Shown: in pieces, positions 1-8,933 of the stretch
Layout of the letters: each line of letters starts with the position of its first letter
Numbering within the stretch: position 1 is the first letter of the stretch
NCBI GenBank assembly: GCA_910577255.1
Contig: CAJTMH010000003.1
Location: 372,001 to 436,000 of the forward strand
Source of the DNA: an uncultured Duncaniella sp.
Lineage (GTDB): Bacteria > Bacteroidota > Bacteroidia > Bacteroidales > Muribaculaceae
Reading direction: 5' to 3'
Length of the DNA stretch: 64,000 nucleotides
Position numbers and translations under genes: made by a program
The notes under the pieces: generated by a model
The model's input: only the letters and a program-made list of their open reading frames with translations
Database searches by the model: none
Told to the model about the DNA's origin: nothing

Positions 1-21
1 GGGACGAAGGTCGAAATCTTT

Positions 22-29
22 TATCTTTG
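22..29 (+). promoter_or_regulatory. Bacteroidetes -7 promoter box
   Basis: TATCTTTG matches the Bacteroidetes -7 consensus TAnnTTTG. Its -33 partner would fall at or before base 1, so it cannot be checked. It lies about 110 bases upstream of the first TonB-C-like gene and is the only promoter-like site seen before it. Confidence 0.5.
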
Positions 30-141
30 CTGTAAGGGTGATTCCTCGGTGAAAGGTTGTATCGGTCAGCATGATTTTGGCGGCTCCACGATGAGAAATT
101 GCACCTTCGCGTAGCTAACTGGACTTAAAAATAATATAATT

Positions 142-750
142 ATGAAACGAATAGCGCTTTTGACGATTGCTGTGGCTTTCATGGTGATGGGTGCATGGGC
201 CAAGTCGCCTCGCTACTCTTCGACGGAGAAGCTGCGCACGGAGATTGATACCATAACACTCGCTGATGTGATGGTCAAGGCTTCTGTTAATCCTGTGAGC
301 TTTGAGGTGTTTCCCAACTTGAAAACTGCCAAGAAGGCTTTTAAGATGCCCGAATTTCCCGGTGGGGATATTGGATTCTCAAAGCTTCTAAGGTTTAATT
401 TTCGTCAACCGGATTGTGGCCTTGTTGCACGAGGAGTCTCGCAAGTCCAGGTGAATTTTGTGGTAGGAAAGGATGGCTCGATACTTGACATCCATGTTAA
501 GCATGCTCCAACTAAGGAGTTCGCTGAGCAATTGAAGTTGGCTTTCCGTCGATTCCCTAAAATAAAACCCGCAAAAATGAATAAACAATCCTCTTTTGCG
601 GTCGGTAAATGCCGGATAAACTATGAGATTAGAAGAGGCTCACTTCGCTCATATGTATCATTGCGTAAAAGGATGGTTATAGAGTGGGAGCCAGCACAAG
701 TGCCGACAATTGTCAGATTAAACGATAAATACATGGCTTCCGGAAAATGA
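142..750 (+). CDS. secreted TonB C-terminal-like protein, copy 1
   Basis: A 202-residue protein with an N-terminal signal peptide (about residues 1-20, cut after AWA). A PEFPGGD motif near residue 70 is followed by a beta-rich segment of the kind found in Bacteroidetes TonB_C domains (G-x-V-x-V-x-F-x-V then D-G-S-I near residues 105-115). No TM anchor or proline-rich spanner typical of a working TonB is present, so it is probably a stand-alone periplasmic relative rather than an energy transducer. The stop overlaps the start of the next gene (ATGA at 747-750), so the pair is translationally coupled. Its first ~70 residues are nearly identical to the downstream paralog while the rest has diverged. 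Function unknown. Confidence 0.8.
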   Translation: MKRIALLTIAVAFMVMGAWAKSPRYSSTEKLRTEIDTITLADVMVKASVNPVSFEVFPNLKTAKKAFKMPEFPGGDIGFSKLLRFNFRQPDCGLVARGVSQVQVNFVVGKDGSILDIHVKHAPTKEFAEQLKLAFRRFPKIKPAKMNKQSSFAVGKCRINYEIRRGSLRSYVSLRKRMVIEWEPAQVPTIVRLNDKYMASGK

Positions 751-1463
751 ATCAGAGCGTTTTGGTCAGGATGATGGGTGCGGTGAAAGGTGGCGCTATA
801 TTTCGAATCTGCGTTGCCGTCATGGCTGTAGCGGTGTCAGGAGTGATGATGGCTGAGGCCAAGTCGCCTCGCTATTCTTCGACGGAGAAGCTGCGCACGG
901 AGATTGACACCATCACACTTGCCGACGTGTTAGTGAAAGCCACGCCTAATCCGGTAGGGTTTGAGGTGTTCCCAAATCTTAAAGCCGCTAAGAAGGCGTT
1001 CAGGCGTCCGGAGTTTCCGGGTGGGGACATACGTTTTGCCCACTTGCTGATTGACAACTTCCGTCAACCTTCCGAAGGCCTTATGGAATCAATGTCGGGC
1101 CATGTGATACTGCGTTTTCTCGTGGGTAAGAATGGGGCGATTATCGATGTTGATGTCAAGGGTACACATATATACCAGTTGGCCGATGAGATTGTGCGGT
1201 CGGTAAGGCTCCTGCCACATATCCGTCCGGCGGAATTCAATGGGAAGGTGTCGTTCGCTGTGGGGCGTGTGTGGATTGACTATTCGGTGGTGATGCCTTT
1301 CAGCAAGGATGTGGCTTCTGCTGACACAGGCAGTGATGTGGGTGGTATGTCAACAAAGCCCAAAAGGGGGCTTGCCAACAGCATGACGCCTGTAGTGGAG
1401 TTTGAAGAGCCCCTTACGATAGTGTGGGAACCGGCTCAGATTCCGTTTTTGTTGGGAAAATGA
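747..1463 (+). CDS. secreted TonB C-terminal-like protein, copy 2
   Basis: A 238-residue paralog of the preceding gene with a longer N-terminus (hydrophobic stretch about residues 19-38). After the shared AKSPRYSSTEKLRTEID block come PEFPGGD and the TonB_C-like strands (GHVILRFLVGKNGAIIDVDV). A ~30-residue insert near the C-terminus (around residues 195-220) is absent from copy 1, but both end with the same IVWEPAQ motif. The ATGA overlap with copy 1 shows co-translation and points to tandem duplication. No catalytic motif is visible. A role in envelope sensing or as a partner of an outer membrane receptor is only a guess. Confidence 0.8.
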   Translation: MNQSVLVRMMGAVKGGAIFRICVAVMAVAVSGVMMAEAKSPRYSSTEKLRTEIDTITLADVLVKATPNPVGFEVFPNLKAAKKAFRRPEFPGGDIRFAHLLIDNFRQPSEGLMESMSGHVILRFLVGKNGAIIDVDVKGTHIYQLADEIVRSVRLLPHIRPAEFNGKVSFAVGRVWIDYSVVMPFSKDVASADTGSDVGGMSTKPKRGLANSMTPVVEFEEPLTIVWEPAQIPFLLGK

Positions 1464-1480
1464 ACAGTTGGCTGATTCCG

Positions 1481-1512
1481 GGCCTCGCCAAGGCATGGGG
1501 AGTGGCGAGGCC
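1481..1512 (+). terminator. hairpin after the TonB-like pair
   Basis: A perfect 10-bp stem (GGCCTCGCCA, 1481-1490, with 1503-1512) lies 18 bases past the stop of the second paralog. No T-run follows, so it may be a processing or stabilising hairpin rather than a full intrinsic terminator. Confidence 0.45.
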
Positions 1513-1572
1513 TCGGAAACCGACGCATGTTGACGGCAAGTTTTTAACATTGAGTAAATTTTGCCGTGAAAG

Positions 1573-1606
1573 TTTGTTAAAATCCGGGAAATAAATCGTA
1601 ACTTTG
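1573..1606 (+). promoter_or_regulatory. promoter of the AspT-type transporter
   Basis: TTTG (1573-1576), 22 bases, then TAACTTTG (1599-1606), a Bacteroidetes vegetative promoter with slightly long spacing. It predicts a start of transcription near 1612 and a leader of about 115 bases before the ATG at 1729. Confidence 0.6.
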
Positions 1607-1728
1607 CAGCCTCAAATCGGTGTCAGTTCGCCGACATGGCCTCAAGAGGCTGGGGCACAGCGCGTTTTGCGGCAGCCATGACACTGATTGCGCACAAAAA
1701 GAGGAAAAAAGATTGTATATATAGATTT

Positions 1729-3378
1729 ATGGAATGGTTATTTAATTTAATCGGTCCCGGGCACATGGAATTGGCGAGCACTCTGGTGCTTTACTCGTTC
1801 GTGATTGCATCGGGTATCTTCCTCGGGAAACTTAAGATAGGAGGCATATCGCTCGGGGTGACTTTCGTGCTCTTTGTGGGCATCATCATGGGCCACTTCG
1901 GATATGTGGTAAATCCCGAAGTCCTCAAATTTGTGCGTGAGTTCGGCCTCATCCTGTTTATCTTTGCCATCGGTATCCAGGTTGGTCCCGGTTTCTTCTC
2001 GTCGTTCAAGAAAGGCGGAGTGCTGCTCAACGGACTGGCAGTGTTGATAATCCTGCTTAACGTGGCCATCGTGCTCACCATCTTCTACATCGACGGCAAT
2101 ACCTCCATCTCTGCCCTTGTGGGTGTGATGTCGGGTGCGGTCACCAATACCCCGGGTCTTGCCGCGGCACAGCAGACAGCCGGCACCACCGAGGCCATCA
2201 ACATCATGGCCATGGGTTATGCCGCCGCTTATCCTCTGGGTGTCATCGGCATTATCCTTTCGATGCTTATCCTCAAAGCCGTTTTCGGAATCAAGATCGA
2301 GGACGAGATCCGTGCCATAGAGGAGGAGATCGAAGGTGGACAGCAGAAACCACTTATCATCTCGTTTGAGGTGACCAACAAGCTCATCGACGGAAAATCG
2401 CTCTATGAACTTCACCAGATTCTTGACTGCGACTTCGTGGTGTCGCGCCTCATGGGCGACGACGGCAAGGTGATAATCCCCACCTCGAAGACACTTCTTC
2501 ATGTAGGCGACAAGATATTTGTGGTGATAGCTCCTGCCGACGAGATGAAATTCCAGGGCGTCATCGGCCACGAAATCGAAATGGACTGGGAGGAAGTGCA
2601 GAGCCAGGTATACTCTCGCCGCATCGTCGTGACACAGAGCAAATATAACGGTGTGCCCCTCGGCGATCTCCGTCTGCACACAGCCTATAGCCTTAACTGC
2701 ACACGTGTCAACCGTGCCGGTGTCGACCTCCTCGCATCACCCAACCTCCGTCTCCAGATGGGCGACCGCCTCGTTGTGGTGGGCGACCTCAATGACATAG
2801 AGCGTCTGAGTGTGCGCCTCGGCAACTCAATGAAGCGCCTCAACCAGCCTAACCTTATCACCATCTTCGTGGGCATCATGTTCGGTATCATCCTCGGCTC
2901 CATCAATGTGGGCTTCGGCATGAAACTCGGTCTCGCAGGTGGTCCGCTCGTCGTGGCAATCCTTCTTAGCCGCTTCGGCTACAAATTCAAGCTCGTCACC
3001 TACACTTCATCGTCAGCTTCGTTGCTGATGCGAGAACTGGGCATCTGCCTCTTCCTCGCCTCGGTGGGTATCTCATCCGGTCAGGGCTTCGCCGAGACTG
3101 TGTTCAATACCACCGGTATGTGGTGGGTGATCTGGGGCTTCATCATCACACTGGTGCCACTCATCATCGTGTCGTTCATAGCCCGCGGAGTCTACAAAAT
3201 CAACTATCTCACCATCATGGGTCTTGTGTCGGGCGGTTGCACCGATCCCCCTGCGCTTGCCTATGCCAATAACTCCACCGGCAGCGACGCTCCCGCCGTG
3301 GCTTATTCTACGGTCTATCCTCTCACCATGTTCCTGCGAGTGGTAGCCGCCCAGGCCCTTGTGCTTTGTCTCCTCTAA
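1729..3378 (+). CDS. AspT/YidE/YbjL-family membrane transporter
   Basis: A 549-residue inner-membrane protein with the duplicated architecture of the AspT (aspartate:alanine exchanger) family: N-terminal TM bundle (about residues 15-190), a central cytosolic pair of TrkA_C-like domains (about 210-370, ending with a GDRLVVVGDLNDIE strand), and a second TM bundle (about 380-549). Each half carries a small-residue motif preceding GVxSGAVTNTPGL and GLVSGGCTDPPAL, the paired re-entrant signature of the family. An upstream in-frame start at 1636 exists, but its extra 31 residues are basic and unlike the family, so ATG 1729 is chosen. Substrate cannot be read from sequence; family members exchange amino or dicarboxylic acids. 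Confidence 0.88.
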   Translation: MEWLFNLIGPGHMELASTLVLYSFVIASGIFLGKLKIGGISLGVTFVLFVGIIMGHFGYVVNPEVLKFVREFGLILFIFAIGIQVGPGFFSSFKKGGVLLNGLAVLIILLNVAIVLTIFYIDGNTSISALVGVMSGAVTNTPGLAAAQQTAGTTEAINIMAMGYAAAYPLGVIGIILSMLILKAVFGIKIEDEIRAIEEEIEGGQQKPLIISFEVTNKLIDGKSLYELHQILDCDFVVSRLMGDDGKVIIPTSKTLLHVGDKIFVVIAPADEMKFQGVIGHEIEMDWEEVQSQVYSRRIVVTQSKYNGVPLGDLRLHTAYSLNCTRVNRAGVDLLASPNLRLQMGDRLVVVGDLNDIERLSVRLGNSMKRLNQPNLITIFVGIMFGIILGSINVGFGMKLGLAGGPLVVAILLSRFGYKFKLVTYTSSSASLLMRELGICLFLASVGISSGQGFAETVFNTTGMWWVIWGFIITLVPLIIVSFIARGVYKINYLTIMGLVSGGCTDPPALAYANNSTGSDAPAVAYSTVYPLTMFLRVVAAQALVLCLL

Positions 3379-3417
3379 TCATGACGACAGTACGGGTGTG
3401 TAGACAATAAGTATACT

Positions 3418-3475
3418 GAAAGTTGGAAAGCTAAGGCCCACGGTGGCAACTTTCCAACTTTCTGTTTATTTTATT
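3418..3475 (+). terminator. intrinsic terminator after the transporter
   Basis: A perfect 13-bp stem (GAAAGTTGGAAAG at 3418-3430 with 3450-3462) is followed by a T-rich stretch. It separates the transporter from prs. Confidence 0.75.
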
Positions 3476-3509
3476 GTCCGATTTAACTTTTAGTAAACGG
3501 TATTTTTCG

Positions 3510-3517
3510 TAATTTTG
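3510..3517 (+). promoter_or_regulatory. -7 box of prs
   Basis: TAATTTTG matches TAnnTTTG; the -33 side is only T-rich (TTTT near 3488). The predicted transcript begins about 22 bases before ATG 3546, which makes the upstream TTG at 3534 unlikely as a start. Confidence 0.55.
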
Positions 3518-3545
3518 CACAGAACTTTCATCATTGTCACATATT

Positions 3546-4490
3546 ATGATTGATAATCTTCCACCAATCAAAGTTTTCTCCGGGACTAAGTCTCACTACA
3601 TGGCTGAGGAAATATGCCGAGATCTCGGCTGCGAACTCGGCAAAATGAACATCCAGTACTTTGCCGATGGCGAGTTTGAAGTGTCGTTTGAGGAATCCAT
3701 CCGTGGATGCGAGGTGTATCTCGTGCAGTCCACATTCCCCAATTCGGACAATCTCATGGAGCTTCTGCTCATGATTGATGCCGCTAAGCGTGCTTCGGCA
3801 GCCTCTATCATCGCTGTGATGCCTTACTTCGGCTGGGCACGTCAGGACCGCAAGGACAAACCGCGTGTGTCGATCGCCGCCAAACTCGTGGCCGATCTTC
3901 TCACAACCGCCGGCGTGGACCGAGTAATCACCATGGACCTTCATGCCGACCAGATCCAGGGCTTCTTTGACATTCCAGTGGATCACCTCTACGCTTCGTC
4001 AGTGTTCATCCCCTACATCCAGTCGCTCAACCTCGAGAACCTGGTGATAGCTTCGCCCGACGTGGGTGGCGCCAAACGTGCCAACAGCTACTCCAAGTAT
4101 CTCAACGTGCCTCTGGTGCTCTGCCATAAGCAGCGCGCAAAAGCCAACGTCGTGGCTCAGATGACCGTCATCGGCGACGTCAAGGATAAGGATGTCATCC
4201 TCATCGACGATATGGTGGATACAGCCGGCACCATCACCAAGGCTGCCGACCTGATGAAGGCAGCAGGCGCCCGCTCGGTAAGAGCCCTCTGCTCTCATGC
4301 CATCATGTCGGACCCCGCATCTGAGCGCGTTGACAACTGCGCCCTCACCGAGATGATGTTCACAAACTCAATCCCCTTCAACAAGAACTGCAAGAAGGCC
4401 ACCATTCTTTCCGTGGCCCGACTCTTCGCTGACACCATCCGCCGTGTCCATACCCATGAGTCAATATCATCTCAATACCTTATCAAGTAA
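3546..4490 (+). CDS. prs: ribose-phosphate pyrophosphokinase
   Basis: A 314-residue cytosolic enzyme making PRPP from ribose 5-phosphate and ATP, the precursor for purine, pyrimidine, histidine, tryptophan and NAD synthesis. Visible family marks are the N-terminal IKVFSGTKS, the FADGEFEV segment, the ATP-binding YFGWARQDRK, the metal/ribose loop ITMDLHADQIQGFF and the PRPP-binding loop VILIDDMVDTAGTI. Length fits class I PRPP synthases. A TTG twelve bases upstream is in frame, but the ATG at 3546 sits correctly behind the promoter box. The S9 peptidase gene starts 9 bases after the stop, so the two are probably co-transcribed. Confidence 0.96.
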   Translation: MIDNLPPIKVFSGTKSHYMAEEICRDLGCELGKMNIQYFADGEFEVSFEESIRGCEVYLVQSTFPNSDNLMELLLMIDAAKRASAASIIAVMPYFGWARQDRKDKPRVSIAAKLVADLLTTAGVDRVITMDLHADQIQGFFDIPVDHLYASSVFIPYIQSLNLENLVIASPDVGGAKRANSYSKYLNVPLVLCHKQRAKANVVAQMTVIGDVKDKDVILIDDMVDTAGTITKAADLMKAAGARSVRALCSHAIMSDPASERVDNCALTEMMFTNSIPFNKNCKKATILSVARLFADTIRRVHTHESISSQYLIK

Positions 4491-4499
4491 AATACCATT

Positions 4500-6656
4500 A
4501 TGAAGCTAAAGTCCATTATGGCTACCGCAGTTATAGCCGGTTCGCTCGCCGCTTGCCAGACAGGCGGAGAGAAGGATGCCGACCTTATCGACAAGCCTGA
4601 CTACACCTCGCCCGACGGTGTGTTTAACATCGATGCACTTGAGGCGCTCGGTCGCGTGTCGAGTGTGAAAGTGTCGCCCGACACCAAGAAGGTGCTCTTC
4701 GGCATATCCTATGAAAGCGTGGAGAAGAACAAGAGCAACACCGATCTCTACACAATGGATGCCGATGGTTCTAACCTCGAGCGTATCACCAAGACAGCAT
4801 CTTCCGAGGGTAACTTCGTATGGATCAACCAGGGCAAGCAGATAGCTTTCACATATCCCGCCAACGGCGTGATGCAAGTGTGGGTGATGAATGCCGACGG
4901 TTCGGCCCGCAAGCAGATCACCGAGGTGGAGAACGGCGTGCAGGGCTTCCTGTTCTCACCCGATGAAAAGCACCTGCTTCTCATCGGCACCGTGAAGTAC
5001 TCACGCGACGCCAAGGATGTCTATCCCGACCTTCCCGATGCCACCGGACGTGTCATCGACGACCTCATGTACAAGCACTGGGACGAATGGGTGACTGAAA
5101 TACCACATCCTTTCATCGGCGAATTTGACGGCTCGAAAGTGACTGACATCTATGATATCATGGGCGATGAACTCCGTTTCGAATCACCCATGAAGCCTTT
5201 TGGCGGCATAGAGTCGTTCGCATGGGCCCCCGACAGCCAGTCGCTCATCTATGTGTCGCGCAAAAAGGACGGTATGGAATATGCCATCTCGACCAATTCT
5301 GACCTCTATCTATACTCGCTCGCCGACAAGTCGACCCGCAATCTTACTGAAGGCATGATGGGCTACGATACCAACCCTGCGTATTCGCCCGACGGCAAAT
5401 ATGTGGCTTGGCTCTCGATGGAGCATGACGGATATGAGAGTGACAAGAACCGTATCTTCATGCTCGATACTGCCACCGGCGAAAAGACCGATCTCACTGC
5501 CGAGTGGGACTATTCGGTCAATGACATCGCCTGGAACCCTGACGGCAAATCGCTCTATTTCATCGCTCCCAAGGATGGCGTGACACCGATATTCTCGCTT
5601 GACATAGCCACCAAGGAGGTAAAGGTTGTGGCCGACGGTCTGTGTGACTATGCAGCCCTTGCGCCTGTCGACTCGCAGACACTCGTCACTCTCCGCCATT
5701 CGATGCTCTACCCCAATGAGGTGTATGCAGTGACCGGTGGTGAGGTAAAGCAGATTTCAAACGTCAATACCGAGTTGCTCGCATCGCTCAAGATGCCTAA
5801 GGTGGAGAAGAAAATGGTCCCCACTACCGACGGCAAGGAGATGCTCGTATGGGCAGTTTATCCCCATGATTTCGACAGCACCAAGACATATCCCGCTCTG
5901 CTCTATTGCCAGGGTGGTCCGCAGCAGGCTGTGAGCCAGTTCTGGAGCTATCGTTGGAATCTCGCCCTCATGGCAGCCAACGGCTATATAGTCATCGCTC
6001 CCAACCGCCGCGGTCTTCCCGGCTTCGGCACCGAATGGAATGCCCAGATTTCAGGTGACTATCCCGGTCAGAACATGAAGGATTACCTTGCTGCCGTGGA
6101 CTACATGAAGCAGTATCCCTACGTTGACAATGCCCGCATCGGTGCCACCGGTGCAAGCTATGGCGGCTTCTCCGTCTACTGGCTTGCAGGAAATCACGAG
6201 AAGCGTTTTGCCGCTCTTCTGGCTCACGCAGGCATATTCAACATGGAAGCGCAGTATCTCGAAACAGAGGAGATGTGGTTTGCAAACTGGGATATGGGCG
6301 GCGGTGCCACCAACGCTCCGGCCAATACTGCCGACGATCCTGACTATGGCGCGTTCTGGAGCAAGGACAATGCCATTGCCCAGCGCACATTTGCCAACTC
6401 ACCTCATAAGTTTGTCGACAAATGGGATACACCAATCATGATTTCACACGGTGAATTTGACTACCGCATCCTCTCTTCGCAGGGCGAGATGGCATTCAAT
6501 GCCGCCAAACTCCGTGGCATCCCTGCCGAGATGGTGATATTCCCCGACGAGAACCACTGGATTCTCAAGCCCCAGAATGCCATCATGTGGCAGCGTCTGT
6601 TCTTCCGTTGGTTTGACCGCTGGTTGAAGCCGGAGGCAAAGACAGCCGAACAGTAA
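4500..6656 (+). CDS. S9 family prolyl oligopeptidase-type lipoprotein
   Basis: A 718-residue exported serine peptidase. The N-terminus is a lipoprotein signal with lipobox LAAC near residue 19. Residues about 45-430 form a WD40/TolB-like propeller (repeats of the SPDGKYVAWLS and NPDGKSLYFIA type). The C-terminal alpha/beta hydrolase carries the triad S553 (GASYGG), D654 (GEFDYR) and H686 (DENHW). This is the dipeptidyl/acylaminoacyl peptidase layout; it resembles the periplasmic DPP5-type enzymes that Bacteroidales use to digest oligopeptides, but exact specificity is inferred. It follows prs by 9 bases and ends just before a strong terminator. Confidence 0.92.
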   Translation: MKLKSIMATAVIAGSLAACQTGGEKDADLIDKPDYTSPDGVFNIDALEALGRVSSVKVSPDTKKVLFGISYESVEKNKSNTDLYTMDADGSNLERITKTASSEGNFVWINQGKQIAFTYPANGVMQVWVMNADGSARKQITEVENGVQGFLFSPDEKHLLLIGTVKYSRDAKDVYPDLPDATGRVIDDLMYKHWDEWVTEIPHPFIGEFDGSKVTDIYDIMGDELRFESPMKPFGGIESFAWAPDSQSLIYVSRKKDGMEYAISTNSDLYLYSLADKSTRNLTEGMMGYDTNPAYSPDGKYVAWLSMEHDGYESDKNRIFMLDTATGEKTDLTAEWDYSVNDIAWNPDGKSLYFIAPKDGVTPIFSLDIATKEVKVVADGLCDYAALAPVDSQTLVTLRHSMLYPNEVYAVTGGEVKQISNVNTELLASLKMPKVEKKMVPTTDGKEMLVWAVYPHDFDSTKTYPALLYCQGGPQQAVSQFWSYRWNLALMAANGYIVIAPNRRGLPGFGTEWNAQISGDYPGQNMKDYLAAVDYMKQYPYVDNARIGATGASYGGFSVYWLAGNHEKRFAALLAHAGIFNMEAQYLETEEMWFANWDMGGGATNAPANTADDPDYGAFWSKDNAIAQRTFANSPHKFVDKWDTPIMISHGEFDYRILSSQGEMAFNAAKLRGIPAEMVIFPDENHWILKPQNAIMWQRLFFRWFDRWLKPEAKTAEQ

Positions 6657-6683
6657 GAAGCATATATGGTATAAAATATGCAG

Positions 6684-6719
6684 ATGGCCGTGGAATTGTT
6701 TTTTCCACGGCCATTTTTA
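6684..6719 (+). terminator. intrinsic terminator after the S9 peptidase
   Basis: A 12-bp stem (ATGGCCGTGGAA, 6684-6695, with 6703-6714) is followed by TTTTTAT. It lies between convergent genes and ends the prs-peptidase transcript. Confidence 0.85.
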
Positions 6720-6733
6720 TGACTTGTCGGAGG

Positions 6734-8176
6734 CTATTTTTTCACCCATACAGCGATGTTGCGTCCTGCAACCGGAAAGTCGGCAGAACCCTCCTCGTCA
6801 AGAGTTATCTCTTCGGGGATGCTTCCTGTGATTTCGTGCCACACTTCACCGGCCCTGAGTTCGCCGAGCGACATGTGTTTGCTGCCACCCTCGTCGTTGC
6901 TCATGAGGAACACAAGCCCTGAATCGGGATGCTCATCGTCGCCGTGACGCACGAGCCCAACTGTGGATGGGTGGTCGAAGTAGAGAGTCTGCTCCCCATA
7001 GGCATATTTCTGCCTTGCAGCCAGGAGACAGTCAATGATGGCGCGATGAGGTGACTCGACGCCTCCCATTGAATAATAGTCGCCGTAGAAAAGTGTGGGG
7101 TAGCCCTCCTTCATGAGGAGTATGAGCCCATAGGCGAGGGGTTTGAACCAATCATCGATGGTCGATTCCAGGGAGCTTCCCCGCTGTGAATCATGGTTGT
7201 CGACGAAAGTCACTGCCAGTCGGCTGTCATATTGGATGACAGTGTTGTCGAGCAAGGTGGTGAGGTCGAAATCTTTTCCTTGCTGCGAGGCGGTGAAAAA
7301 ATTGTAGTGGAGTGGCACATCAAAGAGCGCGATTTTATTGCCGGTGGCTTCGGAAAATTCCTTAAGCGACTCGATATCGCCGTTCCAGTATTCGCCCACC
7401 ACAAAGAAGTCCTCTCCTCGTTCCTTGCGCATCTCGTCGACAAATTGCGAGGTGAAGTTGCGGTCCATGTGCTTGATGGCATCCATGCGGAAGCCGTCGA
7501 ACGCGAATTCCTCGGCTGCCCATTTGCCCCAGCGGTTGAGCTCAGCTATCACTTCCGGCCGGTCGAGATCGATGTCATTGGCCAACAGATAGTCATAATT
7601 CCCTTTTTCGGTGTCCACCCATTGGCTCCAGCCTTTGCCTTCACCGACAATGCGGAACACGCCGTGAGCGTCGCGCAATGCGTCATAGTCGGTCCCGGAG
7701 AAGTCATACCAGTGCCATTTGTAGTCAGAATACTTATCGCCGCGCCCTTTGAAGTCGTAGCCGGTGTAGGCTTTGATCTTTCTGATGTGTCCATGTGTGC
7801 GTGTTCGGTCCTCTTCGTCGCTTGCTATGGCCTTGAACACCTCCGGGTAGTCGCCCCCGGCCTTGTGGTTGAGCACTGCATCGAGATATACATTCACCCC
7901 GGCATCGTGGAGAGCTCCGATGGCCTCCTCCAGTTGGGTGCGGGTCCCGTATTTGGTGCGTACAGTCCCTTTCTGGTCAAATTCGCCGAAGTCATAGAGG
8001 TCGTAGGTGGCATATCCTTCATCCTCCTGCTCGTCGGCTTTGTAGGCCGGCGGAATCCATACTGCTGTTATGCCTCTTTCGCTCAGATGAGCAGCGTCCT
8101 CCTTGAGTTGGGTCCATAATTGGCCGTCATTTGGCAGATTCCACTCGAAGTACTGCATTAAAACTCCATTCATCAT
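6734..8176 (-). CDS. cytoplasmic GH13 alpha-amylase
   Basis: A 480-residue alpha-amylase of the GH13 subfamily 5 style, with no signal peptide, so it acts inside the cell on imported or stored alpha-glucans. The four GH13 regions are present: LDAVLNHK (97-105), GFRMDAIKH with nucleophile D232, GEYW with acid/base E262, and FVDNHDS with D329. The start MMNGVLMQYFEWN is typical of the subfamily. It is the last gene of a minus-strand group but is separated from the TRIC gene by a hairpin, so it may have its own promoter; no clear box was seen. Confidence 0.93.
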   Translation of the reverse strand: MMNGVLMQYFEWNLPNDGQLWTQLKEDAAHLSERGITAVWIPPAYKADEQEDEGYATYDLYDFGEFDQKGTVRTKYGTRTQLEEAIGALHDAGVNVYLDAVLNHKAGGDYPEVFKAIASDEEDRTRTHGHIRKIKAYTGYDFKGRGDKYSDYKWHWYDFSGTDYDALRDAHGVFRIVGEGKGWSQWVDTEKGNYDYLLANDIDLDRPEVIAELNRWGKWAAEEFAFDGFRMDAIKHMDRNFTSQFVDEMRKERGEDFFVVGEYWNGDIESLKEFSEATGNKIALFDVPLHYNFFTASQQGKDFDLTTLLDNTVIQYDSRLAVTFVDNHDSQRGSSLESTIDDWFKPLAYGLILLMKEGYPTLFYGDYYSMGGVESPHRAIIDCLLAARQKYAYGEQTLYFDHPSTVGLVRHGDDEHPDSGLVFLMSNDEGGSKHMSLGELRAGEVWHEITGSIPEEITLDEEGSADFPVAGRNIAVWVKK

Positions 8177-8226
8177 AGTAGGTCATTATTGTTGTTTACG
8201 GATTTGAATATAAGTACACAACAATA

Positions 8227-8262
8227 CTCCCTGCTCTATGGTTTGCACCGCAGGGCAGGGAG
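8227..8262 (-). terminator. hairpin between the TRIC and amylase genes
   Basis: CTCCCTGC (8227-8234) pairs with GCAGGGAG (8255-8262); on the minus strand it is followed only by a weak T-rich stretch. It would partly end the nth-containing transcript. Confidence 0.45.
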
Positions 8263-8291
8263 GGATGATTCGTTTAGGTCGACAGAAGTGG

Positions 8292-8933
8292 TCAGTCAGG
8301 GTCCTTCGAGGGTGTCGCTTCACGCTCGCGCATCTCGGGGAGATGCCATCCGTAACGCAGTGCGCCCCAACGCAGAAACAGGATTGTGACGGCGCAGAGC
8401 GACTGTTGAAGGATAGGCGATCCGCCAAGCATATCCACACACCAGTAGACAATCCCGCCTGCTATGCAGGCTGTGGCATATATGTCTTTGCGGAAAAATA
8501 ACGGTTCTTCGTTGATCAGGACGTCGCGGAGCACCCCTCCGAACGAACCTGTCACCATGCCCATGATGATGGCGACCCACATCGGGTAGCCGAACGCGAG
8601 GCTTTTCTGGATACCTGTGATGACGAACAGGGTAAGCCCCACAGCATCGAACATGAATAGCGACTTGGAATCGGATGTGAGAACCCGCGTGAAGAGCACG
8701 ACGATCAGGAAGGACAAGCCGGTCACAGCCAGATACCACCAAGTCTGCATCCAGAACACAGGGGCGTCAAGCAGCACGTCGCGCACTGTACCACCACCTA
8801 TTGCTGTGATGACACCTATCGTATAGGCTCCGAACCAGTCAAAATGCTTTTTTGCGGCCAGGCGCACACCGCTGACGCCGAATGCCAGTGTGCCGAGCAC
8901 TTCGATTATGAATAGAAATGTAGATTCCATCAT
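8292..8933 (-). CDS. trimeric intracellular cation (TRIC) channel family protein
   Basis: A 213-residue inner-membrane protein of the YicG/UPF0126 family. It has about seven TM helices arranged as an internal repeat, each half bearing a glycine-rich GGGTVRDVLL or GGVLRDVLI motif (about residues 36-45 and 120-130). Bacterial members are homologs of eukaryotic TRIC K+ channels. A longer frame reaches 9038 but runs inside nth; the ATG at 8931-8933 overlaps the nth stop as ATGA, the classic coupling arrangement, so this start is preferred. It ends with a short charged tail (EMREREATPSKDPD). Confidence 0.88.
   Translation of the reverse strand: MMESTFLFIIEVLGTLAFGVSGVRLAAKKHFDWFGAYTIGVITAIGGGTVRDVLLDAPVFWMQTWWYLAVTGLSFLIVVLFTRVLTSDSKSLFMFDAVGLTLFVITGIQKSLAFGYPMWVAIIMGMVTGSFGGVLRDVLINEEPLFFRKDIYATACIAGGIVYWCVDMLGGSPILQQSLCAVTILFLRWGALRYGWHLPEMREREATPSKDPD

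Noticed and set aside
1747..2679. 310-residue frame on the minus strand opposite the AspT-type transporter
   Set aside because: It is a His/Asp-rich mirror of the real gene's codons, with no family look, no promoter and full overlap with a well-supported gene.
7193..8119. 308-residue frame on the plus strand opposite the cytoplasmic amylase
   Set aside because: Antisense shadow; the amylase has all four GH13 motifs in the other frame.
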